Source of the DNA: Ardenticatenales bacterium | GTDB taxonomy: Bacteria; Chloroflexota; Anaerolineae; Promineifilales; Promineifilaceae | DNA length: 64,000 bases | Direction: 5' to 3' | NCBI GenBank assembly: GCA_020634515.1 | Contig: JACKBL010000001.1 | Span: 620,001 to 684,000 of the forward strand | Shown: piece by piece, positions 9,408 through 18,157 of the stretch | Layout of the letters: every line of letters begins with the position of its first letter | How positions within the stretch are numbered: position 1 is the stretch's first letter | Position numbers and translations under genes: made by a program | The notes under the pieces: generated by a model | What the model was told of the DNA's origin: nothing | The model's input: only the letters and a program-made list of their open reading frames with translations | Database searches by the model: none

Positions 9408-10799
9408 CTATGGCGGAGGGCGGTAGTGGCGCAGCTCCAGGCGGTAGAAGGGGATGCTTTCCACAAGCTGCCAATGGGCGTCGAGCCACGCTTCGCCGGC
9501 GGAGGTGGGGGGCGGACCGCCAAATCGTTCGCTAATGAGCCAGATATCCGCGCCCCGCGACCCCGCTTCGTTCGCCAGCGCCGCCAGTTCCTCCGTACTG
9601 CCGGCACGCCGCCCCCGCTCCGCCGCCCGTAAAGGCTGGTAATAATTGTAAGGGATAGTGTTCCAGGGTGGATCGATCCAGAGGTGGTCGGATGCCGGCA
9701 TTTCCGCCCCCACATACGCCGTCACCCCCCGCCAATCATCCTTCGGTGTCAGCACCGTCGCCCCCGCCGCCAGCAGCGACAACAGCAGCAGCCCCGCCGC
9801 CAGCCGCGCCCGCCGCCGCGGCCACGCGCCCACGATCCAGGCGACCAGCAGCACCACATACGGCCAGCCGACGACGAGGATGCGCTTAATGGTGTAGAAG
9901 CGGGGCAGGGCAAGGAGGAGTGTGGTCAGGGCAAATGCCGGCAACGCCACCCAACCTAACCGCCGCCGCCACCCAGGATGCCGCAGCGCCGCGCGCAATA
10001 CTGCCGCCGCCGCCACCACCCCCGCGGCCACGCCCGCCAATCCCGCCAGTAGCATCCCCCCAGACAACGTTTCTACCCCCAGCACCCGCGCCAATCGCCC
10101 GAAAATATACACCCCCTCTATCTGGTCCAACAGGCGCAGCAGATGCGGCAAAAAGGGGCGAAAAAGCCACCACGCGCCCCCCATCGCCGCCAACGTCAGC
10201 AACAAATGCCACAGACGGCGGCGACCATACCACCAATAAACCAACCAGACGGCCACCAGCCCCACCCACAGCGGAATGATGGTGTAATCGAGGACGAGAC
10301 CCGCCGCCAGCCCCGCAAATGCCGGCAAACTCCCCCACCAACGGTCCGCCGCCAACCCAACAGCCAGCAGCAACCCCGCCGTCGTCACCAGGGCGTACAT
10401 ACGCGCTTCGGCGGCATACCAGATGCTCAGCGGGGCCAGCGCCAGCAGTGCCACGGTCAGCCAGGCGGTGAAGGCATCCGCCGACAGCAGCCGCGCCAAC
10501 CAGTACAGGAGCGCCAGATTCAGCAAGGAGGCCAGCGCCGAGGGCAGACGCGCCGCGGCCTCGCTTTCGCTGCCCAACGTGATCAGAGTCTGGCGCAGCA
10601 GGATGTAATACAATGGGGGATGCCGGGTGTCAACTTTCTGGCTCCAGAGCGTGGCCGCGTCATTATTCGTCGCCGCCTGCACGCTAAAGGCTTCGTCCAA
10701 CCACAGGCTATCTTGCCCCAGCGGGGCCAGGTGCAGCAGTATGCCCAGGAGAATGAGGAGCAAGCCAATGGCCCACCGCCGCCGCTCAACCTTTGCCAT
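9408..10799 (-). CDS. GT-C/GT39-like membrane glycosyltransferase
   Basis: A 463-residue integral membrane protein with about ten hydrophobic segments. Near the N-terminus DSLWLDEAFSVQAA provides the Asp-Glu pair of the first extracytoplasmic loop of dolichyl/undecaprenyl-phosphate sugar transferases (GT39/GT83, ArnT-like), followed by DTRHPPLYYILLR, also typical. Such enzymes move a sugar from a polyprenyl-phosphate donor to an acceptor outside the membrane; donor and acceptor here are unknown. The ATG at 10799 overlaps the stop of the upstream gene by 1 nt (TGATG), so the two are coupled; a GTG one codon earlier is possible. A degenerate copy of its last codons lies at 8443-8534. Confidence 0.85.
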   Translation of the reverse strand: MAKVERRRWAIGLLLILLGILLHLAPLGQDSLWLDEAFSVQAATNNDAATLWSQKVDTRHPPLYYILLRQTLITLGSESEAAARLPSALASLLNLALLYWLARLLSADAFTAWLTVALLALAPLSIWYAAEARMYALVTTAGLLLAVGLAADRWWGSLPAFAGLAAGLVLDYTIIPLWVGLVAVWLVYWWYGRRRLWHLLLTLAAMGGAWWLFRPFLPHLLRLLDQIEGVYIFGRLARVLGVETLSGGMLLAGLAGVAAGVVAAAAVLRAALRHPGWRRRLGWVALPAFALTTLLLALPRFYTIKRILVVGWPYVVLLVAWIVGAWPRRRARLAAGLLLLSLLAAGATVLTPKDDWRGVTAYVGAEMPASDHLWIDPPWNTIPYNYYQPLRAAERGRRAGSTEELAALANEAGSRGADIWLISERFGGPPPTSAGEAWLDAHWQLVESIPFYRLELRHYRPPP

Positions 10800-11668
10800 C
10801 ACGATTCCGGGCTACCTTCCTGGTTCGAGTAGACGATTTGCGTGCTGACGATGGGGGAATACCGCTCGTCCATCCCTTGAATGCGCAAGGTTTCCTTGAT
10901 CTGGCGGATGCGCGGCAGGATGGTGGAAAGGTTGACCTGATACAGTTTGCCGGTGGCGGCGGGCGTCTGGTCACGCATGGTTTGTTCGCTCATGACGGAT
11001 TCGATGGCGGCGGCCCAGGCGGCGGGTGCATCCTGGTTGGGATTCGCTTTTTTCTTGAAATCGCGCCAGAGGCGGCGACCGGCGACGAGGGAGAGGAGGC
11101 CGTAGGCGCGGTGCTGCAAGCCGGGCAAGAAGAGTCGCTCAACGGGGTCTTTCATGGCTTGCGGGCGCAAGGGAATTTGCAGCGCCCCGCCGAACAGGGC
11201 GATGGGCAGTATCCACGGTTCGTTGGGGACGCCGCCAGAGGTGCTGAAAACTTTGCTGGAGGCCAGAATGCCGGCAGCGCGCGCTTCCGTCAATGGTATA
11301 TCCACACTGGCCGGATTGACCTCCACAATGCGCCACTGGCCGCGATACGGGCGCAGCTTCACGGCCACCAGGTCCGCCGCCGTGTAGGCGTTGTTCGCCA
11401 GGTCAGGGTCAGGCCAGACAATCTCAACATGCGCGAACTTACCGTTTTCCGTTTCGATGGCGCGCGTCAAAGCCAGCCGCCCCCGTCCCAAAACCGTCTT
11501 CAGCAGGATGTCAAAGACAACCACGCCAAACAGGTCAAGCACCTCCGCCGCCTGTTTGCGCGGCTGCAAGCACGCACGCAGCGCCGCCTCGTCCTCCGCC
11601 AACGTCGCCGAAATCGCCCCCTCCACCACCGGCCATATTTCTTTCCAAACGATTTCTTCAGTAATCAT
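10799..11668 (-). CDS. Unknown protein coupled to the GT-C glycosyltransferase
   Basis: A 289-residue protein; I do not recognise a family. It starts MITEEIVWKEIWPVVEGAIS and looks soluble and mixed alpha/beta, with a middle hydrophobic patch (WILPIALFGGALQIPL) that is probably not a full membrane span. There is no signal peptide. Its stop overlaps the start of the glycosyltransferase, so the two are co-translated. The 5' end lies about 90 nt downstream of der, from which it is separated by heptameric tandem repeats. A role as accessory to the glycosyltransferase is possible only by position. Confidence 0.7.
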   Translation of the reverse strand: MITEEIVWKEIWPVVEGAISATLAEDEAALRACLQPRKQAAEVLDLFGVVVFDILLKTVLGRGRLALTRAIETENGKFAHVEIVWPDPDLANNAYTAADLVAVKLRPYRGQWRIVEVNPASVDIPLTEARAAGILASSKVFSTSGGVPNEPWILPIALFGGALQIPLRPQAMKDPVERLFLPGLQHRAYGLLSLVAGRRLWRDFKKKANPNQDAPAAWAAAIESVMSEQTMRDQTPAATGKLYQVNLSTILPRIRQIKETLRIQGMDERYSPIVSTQIVYSNQEGSPES

Positions 11669-11707
11669 GCGCGTTTGCGAGTGGCGCGTGGCAAGTTCAC
11701 AGATTCA

Positions 11708-11763
11708 CCCACACCCCATACCTCATACCTCACACCTCATACCTCACACCTCCCACCTCATAC
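11708..11763. repeat. Heptameric short tandem repeat downstream of der
   Basis: Eight 7-bp units of the form C[TC]C[AC][TC]AC (for example CTCATAC, CTCACAC, CCCATAC) run without interruption from 11708 to 11763. The run includes the der stop codon (11758-11760). A looser heptad run (GCGAGTG, GCGCGTG, GCAAGTT) is visible at about 11678-11698. The design resembles the STRR heptamers of filamentous cyanobacteria; sister tracts in this window lie at 18116, 28779, 33634 and 41711. Confidence 0.85.
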
Positions 11764-13128
11764 CTTCCCAAACCTGTCTTCGCTGCGAGGACGGAAAATG
11801 AGTCTGATGGGCGTGCCGGGAAAGGGATAAGCCTGGCGAATCTGGTTTTCCAGGTAGCGCTGGTAGCTAAAATGAACCCACTCCGGCTTGTTGACAAAGA
11901 AAACAAAGGTGGGGGGAGCCACGGAGACCTGGGTGGCGTAGAAGAACTTAACGCGAATGCCGCCTTTACTGGGCGGGGCATGTTTGCTGACGGCGTCGCG
12001 CATGATCTTGTTCATTTCGCCCGTGGGAATGCGGTGCGCGCGCCCTTCGTGGACCCGCAGCACTTCCGGTAGGATGCGGTTGACGCGCTGCCCGGTGAGG
12101 GCGGAGATGAAGAGGACGGGGACGTAGGGCATGAAGTTAAGCCCCTGGCGCAAGGCGTCGGTGTACTGATTGACGGTGAAGGTGTCTTTTTCCACGGCGT
12201 CCCATTTGTTGACGAGGAGGATGACGCTGACGTTTTCTTCGGTGATCATGCCGGCAATATGCGTATCCTGCGCCGTCAAACCCTCCACGGCATCAATCAG
12301 CAGCAAGGCCACGTCGGCCCGGTGCAGCGCCCGCAGCGCCCGCAGCACGCTGTACTTCTCCACGCCGGGATCGATTTTTCCCCGCCGTCGGATGCCCGCC
12401 GTGTCAACGAGCGTCACCACCTGCCCTTCGTAGGTCAATTTGATGTCGATGGCGTCGCGGGTTGTGCCGGCAATTGGGCTAACAATCGCCCGCTCCTCCC
12501 CCAACAACTTATTCAACAGCGTAGACTTACCCACATTAGGCCGCCCCACCAGAGCCACCTTCATCGAATCATCTTTCGCCTCCGCCTCTTCATCAACGGG
12601 CGGCAGCGCCTCCACCGCCGCATCCAGCAAATCCCCCACTCCCGTCCCATGCAGCGCCGAAACAGGAAAAACCTCCCCCAATCCCAACTCATAAAACTCG
12701 TAAGCCGTATCCCACAACTTCGTTGACTCCAGCTTATTCGCCGCCACGAAAATCGGTTTCCGCGAGCGGCGCAAAATTTCCCCCACCTCCCGGTCAGCCG
12801 CCGTCAACCCGCCGCGACCATCCACGACCATGATCACCACGTCCGCGGTCTGGATTGCCATCTCCGCCTGCTCCCGCATCAGGGGCAAAAACTGCTCCGA
12901 ATCTTCCGACAGCGGCTCCGTGTGCCACCCTTCCAGGAGTTCAATGCCCCCCGTATCCACCACGAGAAAGGTCGCGCCGATCCACTCCGCCTCCGCATAG
13001 AGGCGGTCGCGGGTCGTGCCCGCCGTTTCCGACACAACCGCCAGCCGTTTGCCCACGATGCGGTTGAATAAAGTTGATTTGCCCACGTTGGGCCGCCCCA
13101 CCAGGGCGATAAGTGGTTTTCTGGACAT
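11758..13128 (-). CDS. der: Ribosome biogenesis GTPase Der (EngA), double Era-like
   Basis: A 456-residue protein of normal Der length with two tandem GTPase domains. The first P-loop is GRPNVGKSTLFNR near residue 11, with TAGTTRDR switch I and DTGGIE switch II; the second P-loop is GRPNVGKSTLLNK near 195, with DTAGIRRRGKID and NKWD. The C-terminal KH-like domain ends with the basic/aromatic tail typical of the family (KPEWVHFSYQRYLENQIR). Der is a cytosolic GTPase required for 50S subunit maturation. It stands alone here, with cdaR upstream (129 bp gap) and a heptamer repeat touching its stop codon. Confidence 0.97.
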   Translation of the reverse strand: MSRKPLIALVGRPNVGKSTLFNRIVGKRLAVVSETAGTTRDRLYAEAEWIGATFLVVDTGGIELLEGWHTEPLSEDSEQFLPLMREQAEMAIQTADVVIMVVDGRGGLTAADREVGEILRRSRKPIFVAANKLESTKLWDTAYEFYELGLGEVFPVSALHGTGVGDLLDAAVEALPPVDEEAEAKDDSMKVALVGRPNVGKSTLLNKLLGEERAIVSPIAGTTRDAIDIKLTYEGQVVTLVDTAGIRRRGKIDPGVEKYSVLRALRALHRADVALLLIDAVEGLTAQDTHIAGMITEENVSVILLVNKWDAVEKDTFTVNQYTDALRQGLNFMPYVPVLFISALTGQRVNRILPEVLRVHEGRAHRIPTGEMNKIMRDAVSKHAPPSKGGIRVKFFYATQVSVAPPTFVFFVNKPEWVHFSYQRYLENQIRQAYPFPGTPIRLIFRPRSEDRFGKV

Positions 13129-13257
13129 TTTACCTCAAGAACGTCTGGCCAGTTCTGGCCTGGACGCGGGTCGGCGCATCATGATTCGTGCGCCGCTGGC
13201 GATGGACGCCAAGGAGCGGTCAGGAAATGACTTCACCATCTTATTGAATCTCCGCTC

Positions 13258-14631
13258 CTAAAGGCGCCTCAACCAATACGTTGTTTTTTGTGGCGCGGCC
13301 ACGGGCAGCCAGTAAGCGGCCATGGGGACCGGCGCCGGCGGAGGCGGCGCGTGGCTGGTGGCCGCGGGAAGGGTTGTCGGAATGGCGCCGGTGGTCGTGA
13401 TCTCGTTCGTCGTTGTCAAGAGCTTCGTAATCACTACCGTGATATCCGGCGGCTGCACGGAACGCTCCTCCAGATCATTGGCGGAAATAGTCACCAGCGG
13501 CTCCAACGTGTACGTGCCCACGTCCAGGCCTATCAGGTCCAATGTCACGCGCACGTCGTCCTCTTCCAGCGAATCAATGGTCTCCAGCGGTCCGTAAATG
13601 AACACGCGCACCACTTCCGTATCCAGGGTGACGGTGAGACCCGGCCCCAGAGCGCGAATCTCCGGCGCGCGGCTGACAATATCACTGGTGAGGATCGGCT
13701 CGATTTCCACAGTGACGAAGATCGGCTGCGGCTGGTCCAGGGATATGCCGTTGGGCAGGTTCAGGACGACCTGTTGGGTGAAGGTCTCTTTCAACCCGGA
13801 AATGTCTATTGTCTCTGTTTCCAGGCGGCTTAACAAGTTCAGTTGCGTGGGACGGCCCGTGACCAGGATGCTGTCCGGGTCTACGGTGACGTTGAGGAGC
13901 CGGTAGCCGTTGGCGGGCGTGCCCTGCCATTTGACGGTGATGGGTTTCTGGGCAAACCCTTCCAGTTCTTCCACGGGGACGGTGACCTGGACAATATCGG
14001 TGCTGAGGCTGACGCTGGTTGTGCCGGCAACATTCCCCTGTGCATCGTAGAAAAACGGACGCGGCGACACCACCAGCGTCTCCCGCGCATTATCCAGAAA
14101 GACCGTCACACGTGCCTCGTTCAACGCCGTCACGCGGGACTCCGGCCCCGTCACCGTGATTGTGGCCGGCTCCACCACAGGTTGCAAATAACGATGCCCG
14201 CCGGCAACGTTGCCGCGAATATCCACATTCACGGGCACTTCGCTGCTGATAATGCGCTCCAGAACCACCGACGCCGTGTTGGGAACCCAACTGACGATTT
14301 CCACCTGCTCCTTGTTGATTTCCACCAGAATGGGAACATCTTCACTGCCAAAAGGGGCCTGAGAAAGGTCCACGAAGGCCAAAAAATCATCGGTGGCGAG
14401 GTCGGCCAACGCGGACGTTGGCCCCTGGGCGACCAACTGCACGGACTGCGTGGAGATGCTCAACAGCCGACCGTCGGCGGGCAACCCTAATACCTGCACG
14501 GGAATCTGCAACAACTGTTGGTCCACCGGATCCGCCTGGCGTACGGCAACAGCCCAGATGACCACGGCCACAATAACCGAGAGGAGCAGGGTGACGATAT
14601 TGGCTATCAGGCTGCGGAGGATGCGCATCAT
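13258..14631 (-). CDS. cdaR: YbbR-domain protein, regulator of diadenylate cyclase (CdaR-like)
   Basis: A 457-residue protein: one N-terminal membrane anchor (NIVTLLLSVIVAVVIWAVAV), then several YbbR repeats of about 80 residues outside the membrane (segments such as VNVDIRGNVAGGHRYLQPVV and ITVKWQGTPANGYRLLNVTV), then a Thr/Pro/Ala-rich tail. In Firmicutes, CdaR binds and modulates the membrane diadenylate cyclase CdaA, and the genes are adjacent; here cdaA lies immediately upstream on the same strand, 90 bp away. That 90-bp gap contains a perfect inverted repeat (14667-14703). The tail after about residue 400 looks disordered and ends with a short hydrophobic stretch. Confidence 0.88.
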   Translation of the reverse strand: MMRILRSLIANIVTLLLSVIVAVVIWAVAVRQADPVDQQLLQIPVQVLGLPADGRLLSISTQSVQLVAQGPTSALADLATDDFLAFVDLSQAPFGSEDVPILVEINKEQVEIVSWVPNTASVVLERIISSEVPVNVDIRGNVAGGHRYLQPVVEPATITVTGPESRVTALNEARVTVFLDNARETLVVSPRPFFYDAQGNVAGTTSVSLSTDIVQVTVPVEELEGFAQKPITVKWQGTPANGYRLLNVTVDPDSILVTGRPTQLNLLSRLETETIDISGLKETFTQQVVLNLPNGISLDQPQPIFVTVEIEPILTSDIVSRAPEIRALGPGLTVTLDTEVVRVFIYGPLETIDSLEEDDVRVTLDLIGLDVGTYTLEPLVTISANDLEERSVQPPDITVVITKLLTTTNEITTTGAIPTTLPAATSHAPPPPAPVPMAAYWLPVAAPQKTTYWLRRL

Positions 14632-14659
14632 GTCGGTTTCGCTTCGTCGTCGTAGTTGC

Positions 14660-14725
14660 CAGGCTAGATTGGACCAATTTTCTCCGGTGAAATTGGTCCA
14701 ATCTCCAGAGAGCGTTAGTCGTTAC
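14660..14725. repeat. Dispersed inverted repeat, copy between cdaA and cdaR
   Basis: Arms GATTGGACCAATTT (14667-14680) and AAATTGGTCCAATC (14690-14703) form a perfect 14-bp stem with a 9-nt loop, followed by CTCCAGAGAGCGTTAGTCGTTAC that runs into the cdaA stop. Related copies lie at about 631-668 (half), 19272-19371 and 56889-56950. On the minus strand it sits in the cdaA-cdaR leader, where it could stabilise or terminate the transcript. Confidence 0.75.
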
Positions 14726-15585
14726 TCGTCGTCTTTGTTGGTGCGGTTCTGCAAGAAGGCTTGTAGCATCATTTCCAGCCGGCCGGCGTCCTGGCGGATG
14801 ATGCGGCCATTGTGCGCAATGGAGATATGACCCGTCTCCTCGGAGACGATCAAGGCGACGGCGTCGCTGACTTCACTGATGCCCAGGGCGGCGCGGTGGC
14901 GCAGCCCCATGGAGCGGTCGCTGAGGCTGCTGGTGCTCAACGGCATCACGCAGGCGGCGGCGGTGATCAGATCGCCGCGAATGATCACGGCCCCGTCGTG
15001 CAGTTCGGTGTGCTTGTTGAAGATGGTGAGCAGGAGTTCGGGCGATGGCCTGGCCGCCAGCAAGATGCCTGTATCGATGTACTCTTGCAGCCCCGTGTCT
15101 CGCTCAAAGATGATCAGAGCGCCGTGGCGGCGCTGCGACAGGCGCAGGCAGGCGCTGGAAACGGCGGTGATGACGGGGTTTTCTTGTTGGCGACGAAAGA
15201 GACGGACGTATTGCCCGGTGCGCCCGAGTTGTTCCAGAGCGCGGCGGATTTCGGGATGGAAGATGACGGGGATGGCAAAGACGAGGGCGGGTAGGGTGTT
15301 GCTGATGAGCCAGCGTAATGCCGGCAAATCCACCAACGTCAGCCCCACGGCAATTACCAGGCCGACCACGATCACCCCGCGCAGAATTTGCACCGCGCGC
15401 GTGCCGCGGATAAGCATGAGGATGCCAAAGATAACGGCTGTCACCAGCGCAATATCCAGGAAATCCAACCAGCCAAATCGTCTGATGAAATAGTCCAAAT
15501 TTTGCACGACAAACCCCGTCTGGGTGTCAACTCGCTTCGCGCTCACTGCCACGCCGCTTGCTGCCGGCAGAACAGTGAAAGACAT
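14722..15585 (-). CDS. cdaA: Membrane diadenylate cyclase (c-di-AMP synthase)
   Basis: A 287-residue protein with three N-terminal membrane helices (about residues 35-110), then a DisA_N/DAC domain. Diagnostic motifs are present: GALIIFERDTGLQEYIDTG, LHDGAVIIRGD (DGA motif) and LRHRAALGISE (RHR motif), which bind ATP and metal for c-di-AMP synthesis. c-di-AMP controls osmolyte/potassium balance and wall homeostasis in many bacteria. The ATG at 15585 lacks a clear Shine-Dalgarno; an internal GTG at 15507 (VQNLDYFIRRFGW), preceded by GGGG, could be the true start and would give the usual length of about 260 residues. It is followed by cdaR. Confidence 0.93.
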   Translation of the reverse strand: MSFTVLPAASGVAVSAKRVDTQTGFVVQNLDYFIRRFGWLDFLDIALVTAVIFGILMLIRGTRAVQILRGVIVVGLVIAVGLTLVDLPALRWLISNTLPALVFAIPVIFHPEIRRALEQLGRTGQYVRLFRRQQENPVITAVSSACLRLSQRRHGALIIFERDTGLQEYIDTGILLAARPSPELLLTIFNKHTELHDGAVIIRGDLITAAACVMPLSTSSLSDRSMGLRHRAALGISEVSDAVALIVSEETGHISIAHNGRIIRQDAGRLEMMLQAFLQNRTNKDDE

Positions 15586-15799
15586 TATCGGTCGGTCTGG
15601 CGCAAAAAGCCAACCACGATTCGCCGATTGCTTGTCAACGCCACGCCACCTTCCTCACCTTCCCGGATGTTCTATACAGCTTCCAGAAAGGTTTGAAGCC
15701 CGCCGAGGCAGGACAAACCGTCTGCCAGGGCAGAGATCACAATTGGCTCTCCAGGCAGGCGCGGCCTCACCGTTTGCCGCCTGCACGATGCGGTCACAG

Positions 15800-18070
15800 T
15801 CAGGGCTTCGGCTGAATCAACTGCCGCAAAAGCTGAATGTACATGGAAACGTTGGCGGGCTTCAACTTGATAATCTTCTGAATCGTGGCGACGGCCTTCT
15901 CCGTTTCACCCGCCTCTAGTTGCGCCTCCCCCAGTTTGTCTAACACGTTAATGGCGTCCTGGGTGCGTTTCTGCTGCAAGTAGAGGCGCGCCAGCCGATC
16001 CACCAGACCGGGGTCGCGTGGACGTTGGTTAACCATGTCCTGCAAAATGCCCAGCAACTTGCCACCGCGCTGATTCTTAACCAGTTGGATCAGGTAGCGG
16101 TCCAGCTCGCGCAGTCCGTTTTCCGGTTGCCCGACCTTGTAGTAGAGGTCGATCAAGGCCATTGCCGTGCGTTCGTCTTCCGGTGCGGCGGCGCGTAGTT
16201 CCCGATAAGACAGCAGCGCCCGCCGCCAATCCAGCCGTTCCATGTCGATCTCGGCGACGGCGCGCAGCAGGCGCGCGCGCCAGTTGTGTCGCGCGGAGCC
16301 GCGAGGGGCCAGTTTCAATGCTTCCTGGTAGGTCTCGCGGGCTTTGTCCACCTGAGCCAACTGGTAGTAGGAGTTGCCCATGGCCATGTAATGCTCCAGG
16401 GAGCGGTCAATCTGGCCGTGTCGCTTGAGCATTTCGATCAGGCGGGCGCGGATGGGGACGTCCAGCGGATTGATTTCCACTACGCGCTCGTAGGCGTTGA
16501 TCGCCCCATTGACGTCGCCGCGCACGCGGAAGGCATCGCCGATGGTCATGAATTTGACGGAGGCGGCTTCGCGTCGGTCTTGCCGCGCCAACATTTCGCC
16601 AAGCTGCCAATGTGCCGGCAAATAATAAGGCGACAACTGAATAGCGCGATAACTTTCCTCAATGGCCGTCGTGTACATGCCCCGCCGCGCATACTCCTGG
16701 CTCAAATACAACGATTCCAGCACCTGTTCCGAACCCGCCGTGAGAATATCCCCCAGAATCATCGTGCGGTCGCCGTAGGAAAGCGCGTCCAGCCGCGCCC
16801 GCGCTTCCTTCACTTTATCCTCCCACCCCTTCTGGCTGAGGAATTCCACCAGCGCATTGGCGAACGCCGTTGCCTGTTCCGGTTCTCCCTTCGTCAACAG
16901 GCTGTCGGATAGATTCTCGTACAGTTCAATCAGGCGATCCGCCTGGTCATGTTGCACCGTGCCCAGGTCCACGATTTTTAACACGGTGATGAAGTGCTCC
17001 AGTGCCATGTCGATACGCCCACGCGCGCGATGGCACTCCCCCAGGGAGAAGAGGCTGGCGATGCGGTACTCGTTGTCCCGCACCGACACCTCGAATTGGT
17101 GAATAGCGTCTTCAAAACGTAGCTTGTCCTGGTACAACAGCCCCAGGTTGAAGTGAACGGCGGCGCTGCGCAGCCCTGCTTCGATGGCTTGCTCGTAGGC
17201 GCTGATGGCTTCATTGGACATGCCCCGCGTCTGGTAATCCAGCGCCTGACTGAGCAACGCATCCCGCTCCAGTTTACTCAAGACGTGCAGATCGTCCCCA
17301 AATGGGGCTATCTCCTCTTCTTCGTCGAACAGCTCTTCCGCCAACTGCTCCAGAGCCATGCGGCGGGCTTCCTGTACCGGGCTGACGATTTCGTCATCGC
17401 TCATTGCCGACTTGCTGCCGGCATCGCTCATTCCCCCATCCGTCGCCGCGGATTGCTCCTCGGCGGCGACGAAGATTTCCTCGCCATGCTGGATGAGTTC
17501 GATGGCCGTGAGGACGTCCGCGTTGCGTGGGTCGAGTTTCAGCGCTGCCTGGCATGTTTGCAACGCTCTGCCGGCATCTCCCTGGTCTTGCAGAACACGC
17601 GCGATAGCCAGATACTCCCGGATCGCGGCGCGCACGTTTCCCTGCCGTTGATAAACCGTTGCCAGCCGTTGATGCCCCCCCAGCAGATGGGGGTCCAGAC
17701 GCACCGCGCGGTGCCAGTTCTCCATCGCCTCTTCCAGCAGGCGCTGGCGCAGCAAAATCTCGCCTATCGCCATGTACGTCTGGCCCGCGTCGGCGGCCAG
17801 ATGCAGCCGCTCCTGTACCTCGGCTACCTGGCGCAAATAGATGATGTCACCCTGCGAATACCGCGCGGCCAACTTATACCCTTCCAGGGCGCGATCAAGC
17901 TGGCCCAATTCCACGAAGGCCATGCCCAGACCCGCGTAAGGAGCCGGTTCCGCGGGAAACTCCGCGATGGCCGCCTCAAATTCGCGCACCGCATCGTCCC
18001 AACGTTGATCCCAGCTGAAAGCGTGACCCCGATTCAGCGCTTCTTCATATCGAGATCGGTTATTTGCCAC
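15800..18070 (-). CDS. Large tetratricopeptide-repeat protein
   Basis: A 756-residue protein built almost wholly of TPR helical pairs, for example PAPYAGLGMAFVELGQLDRA, VHFNLGLLYQDKLRFEDAIH and YYLPAHWQLGEMLARQDRRE. A charged, low-complexity linker lies near residues 205-240 (DGGMSDAGSKSAMSDDE). There is no signal peptide or membrane span, so it is probably cytosolic. TPR arrays bind partner proteins; the partner is unknown. It lies between cdaA and argF on the same strand with a 214-bp gap to cdaA. Length and architecture resemble the long TPR proteins common in Chloroflexota. Confidence 0.88.
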   Translation of the reverse strand: MANNRSRYEEALNRGHAFSWDQRWDDAVREFEAAIAEFPAEPAPYAGLGMAFVELGQLDRALEGYKLAARYSQGDIIYLRQVAEVQERLHLAADAGQTYMAIGEILLRQRLLEEAMENWHRAVRLDPHLLGGHQRLATVYQRQGNVRAAIREYLAIARVLQDQGDAGRALQTCQAALKLDPRNADVLTAIELIQHGEEIFVAAEEQSAATDGGMSDAGSKSAMSDDEIVSPVQEARRMALEQLAEELFDEEEEIAPFGDDLHVLSKLERDALLSQALDYQTRGMSNEAISAYEQAIEAGLRSAAVHFNLGLLYQDKLRFEDAIHQFEVSVRDNEYRIASLFSLGECHRARGRIDMALEHFITVLKIVDLGTVQHDQADRLIELYENLSDSLLTKGEPEQATAFANALVEFLSQKGWEDKVKEARARLDALSYGDRTMILGDILTAGSEQVLESLYLSQEYARRGMYTTAIEESYRAIQLSPYYLPAHWQLGEMLARQDRREAASVKFMTIGDAFRVRGDVNGAINAYERVVEINPLDVPIRARLIEMLKRHGQIDRSLEHYMAMGNSYYQLAQVDKARETYQEALKLAPRGSARHNWRARLLRAVAEIDMERLDWRRALLSYRELRAAAPEDERTAMALIDLYYKVGQPENGLRELDRYLIQLVKNQRGGKLLGILQDMVNQRPRDPGLVDRLARLYLQQKRTQDAINVLDKLGEAQLEAGETEKAVATIQKIIKLKPANVSMYIQLLRQLIQPKP

Positions 18071-18115
18071 GGGAATCCTCCAAATTTGTGAGGGACGCTA
18101 TCTTCCACGAATACG

Positions 18116-18157
18116 ACAACCAACCACCAACTGTCAACCGCCAACTGCCCACTATCC
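18116..18157. repeat. Heptameric short tandem repeat at the argF stop codon
   Basis: Six 7-bp units of the form AC[CT]NNC[AC] (such as ACCACCA, ACTGTCA, ACCGCCA) run from 18116 to 18157 and overlap the argF stop codon (18152-18154). It has the same period and general design as the tracts at 11708 and 28779. Confidence 0.75.

Noticed and set aside
13213..13258. GGAGCGG...CCGCTCC hairpin between cdaR and der as terminator
   Set aside because: The loop is over 30 nt and no T-run follows on the minus strand, so support is too weak.
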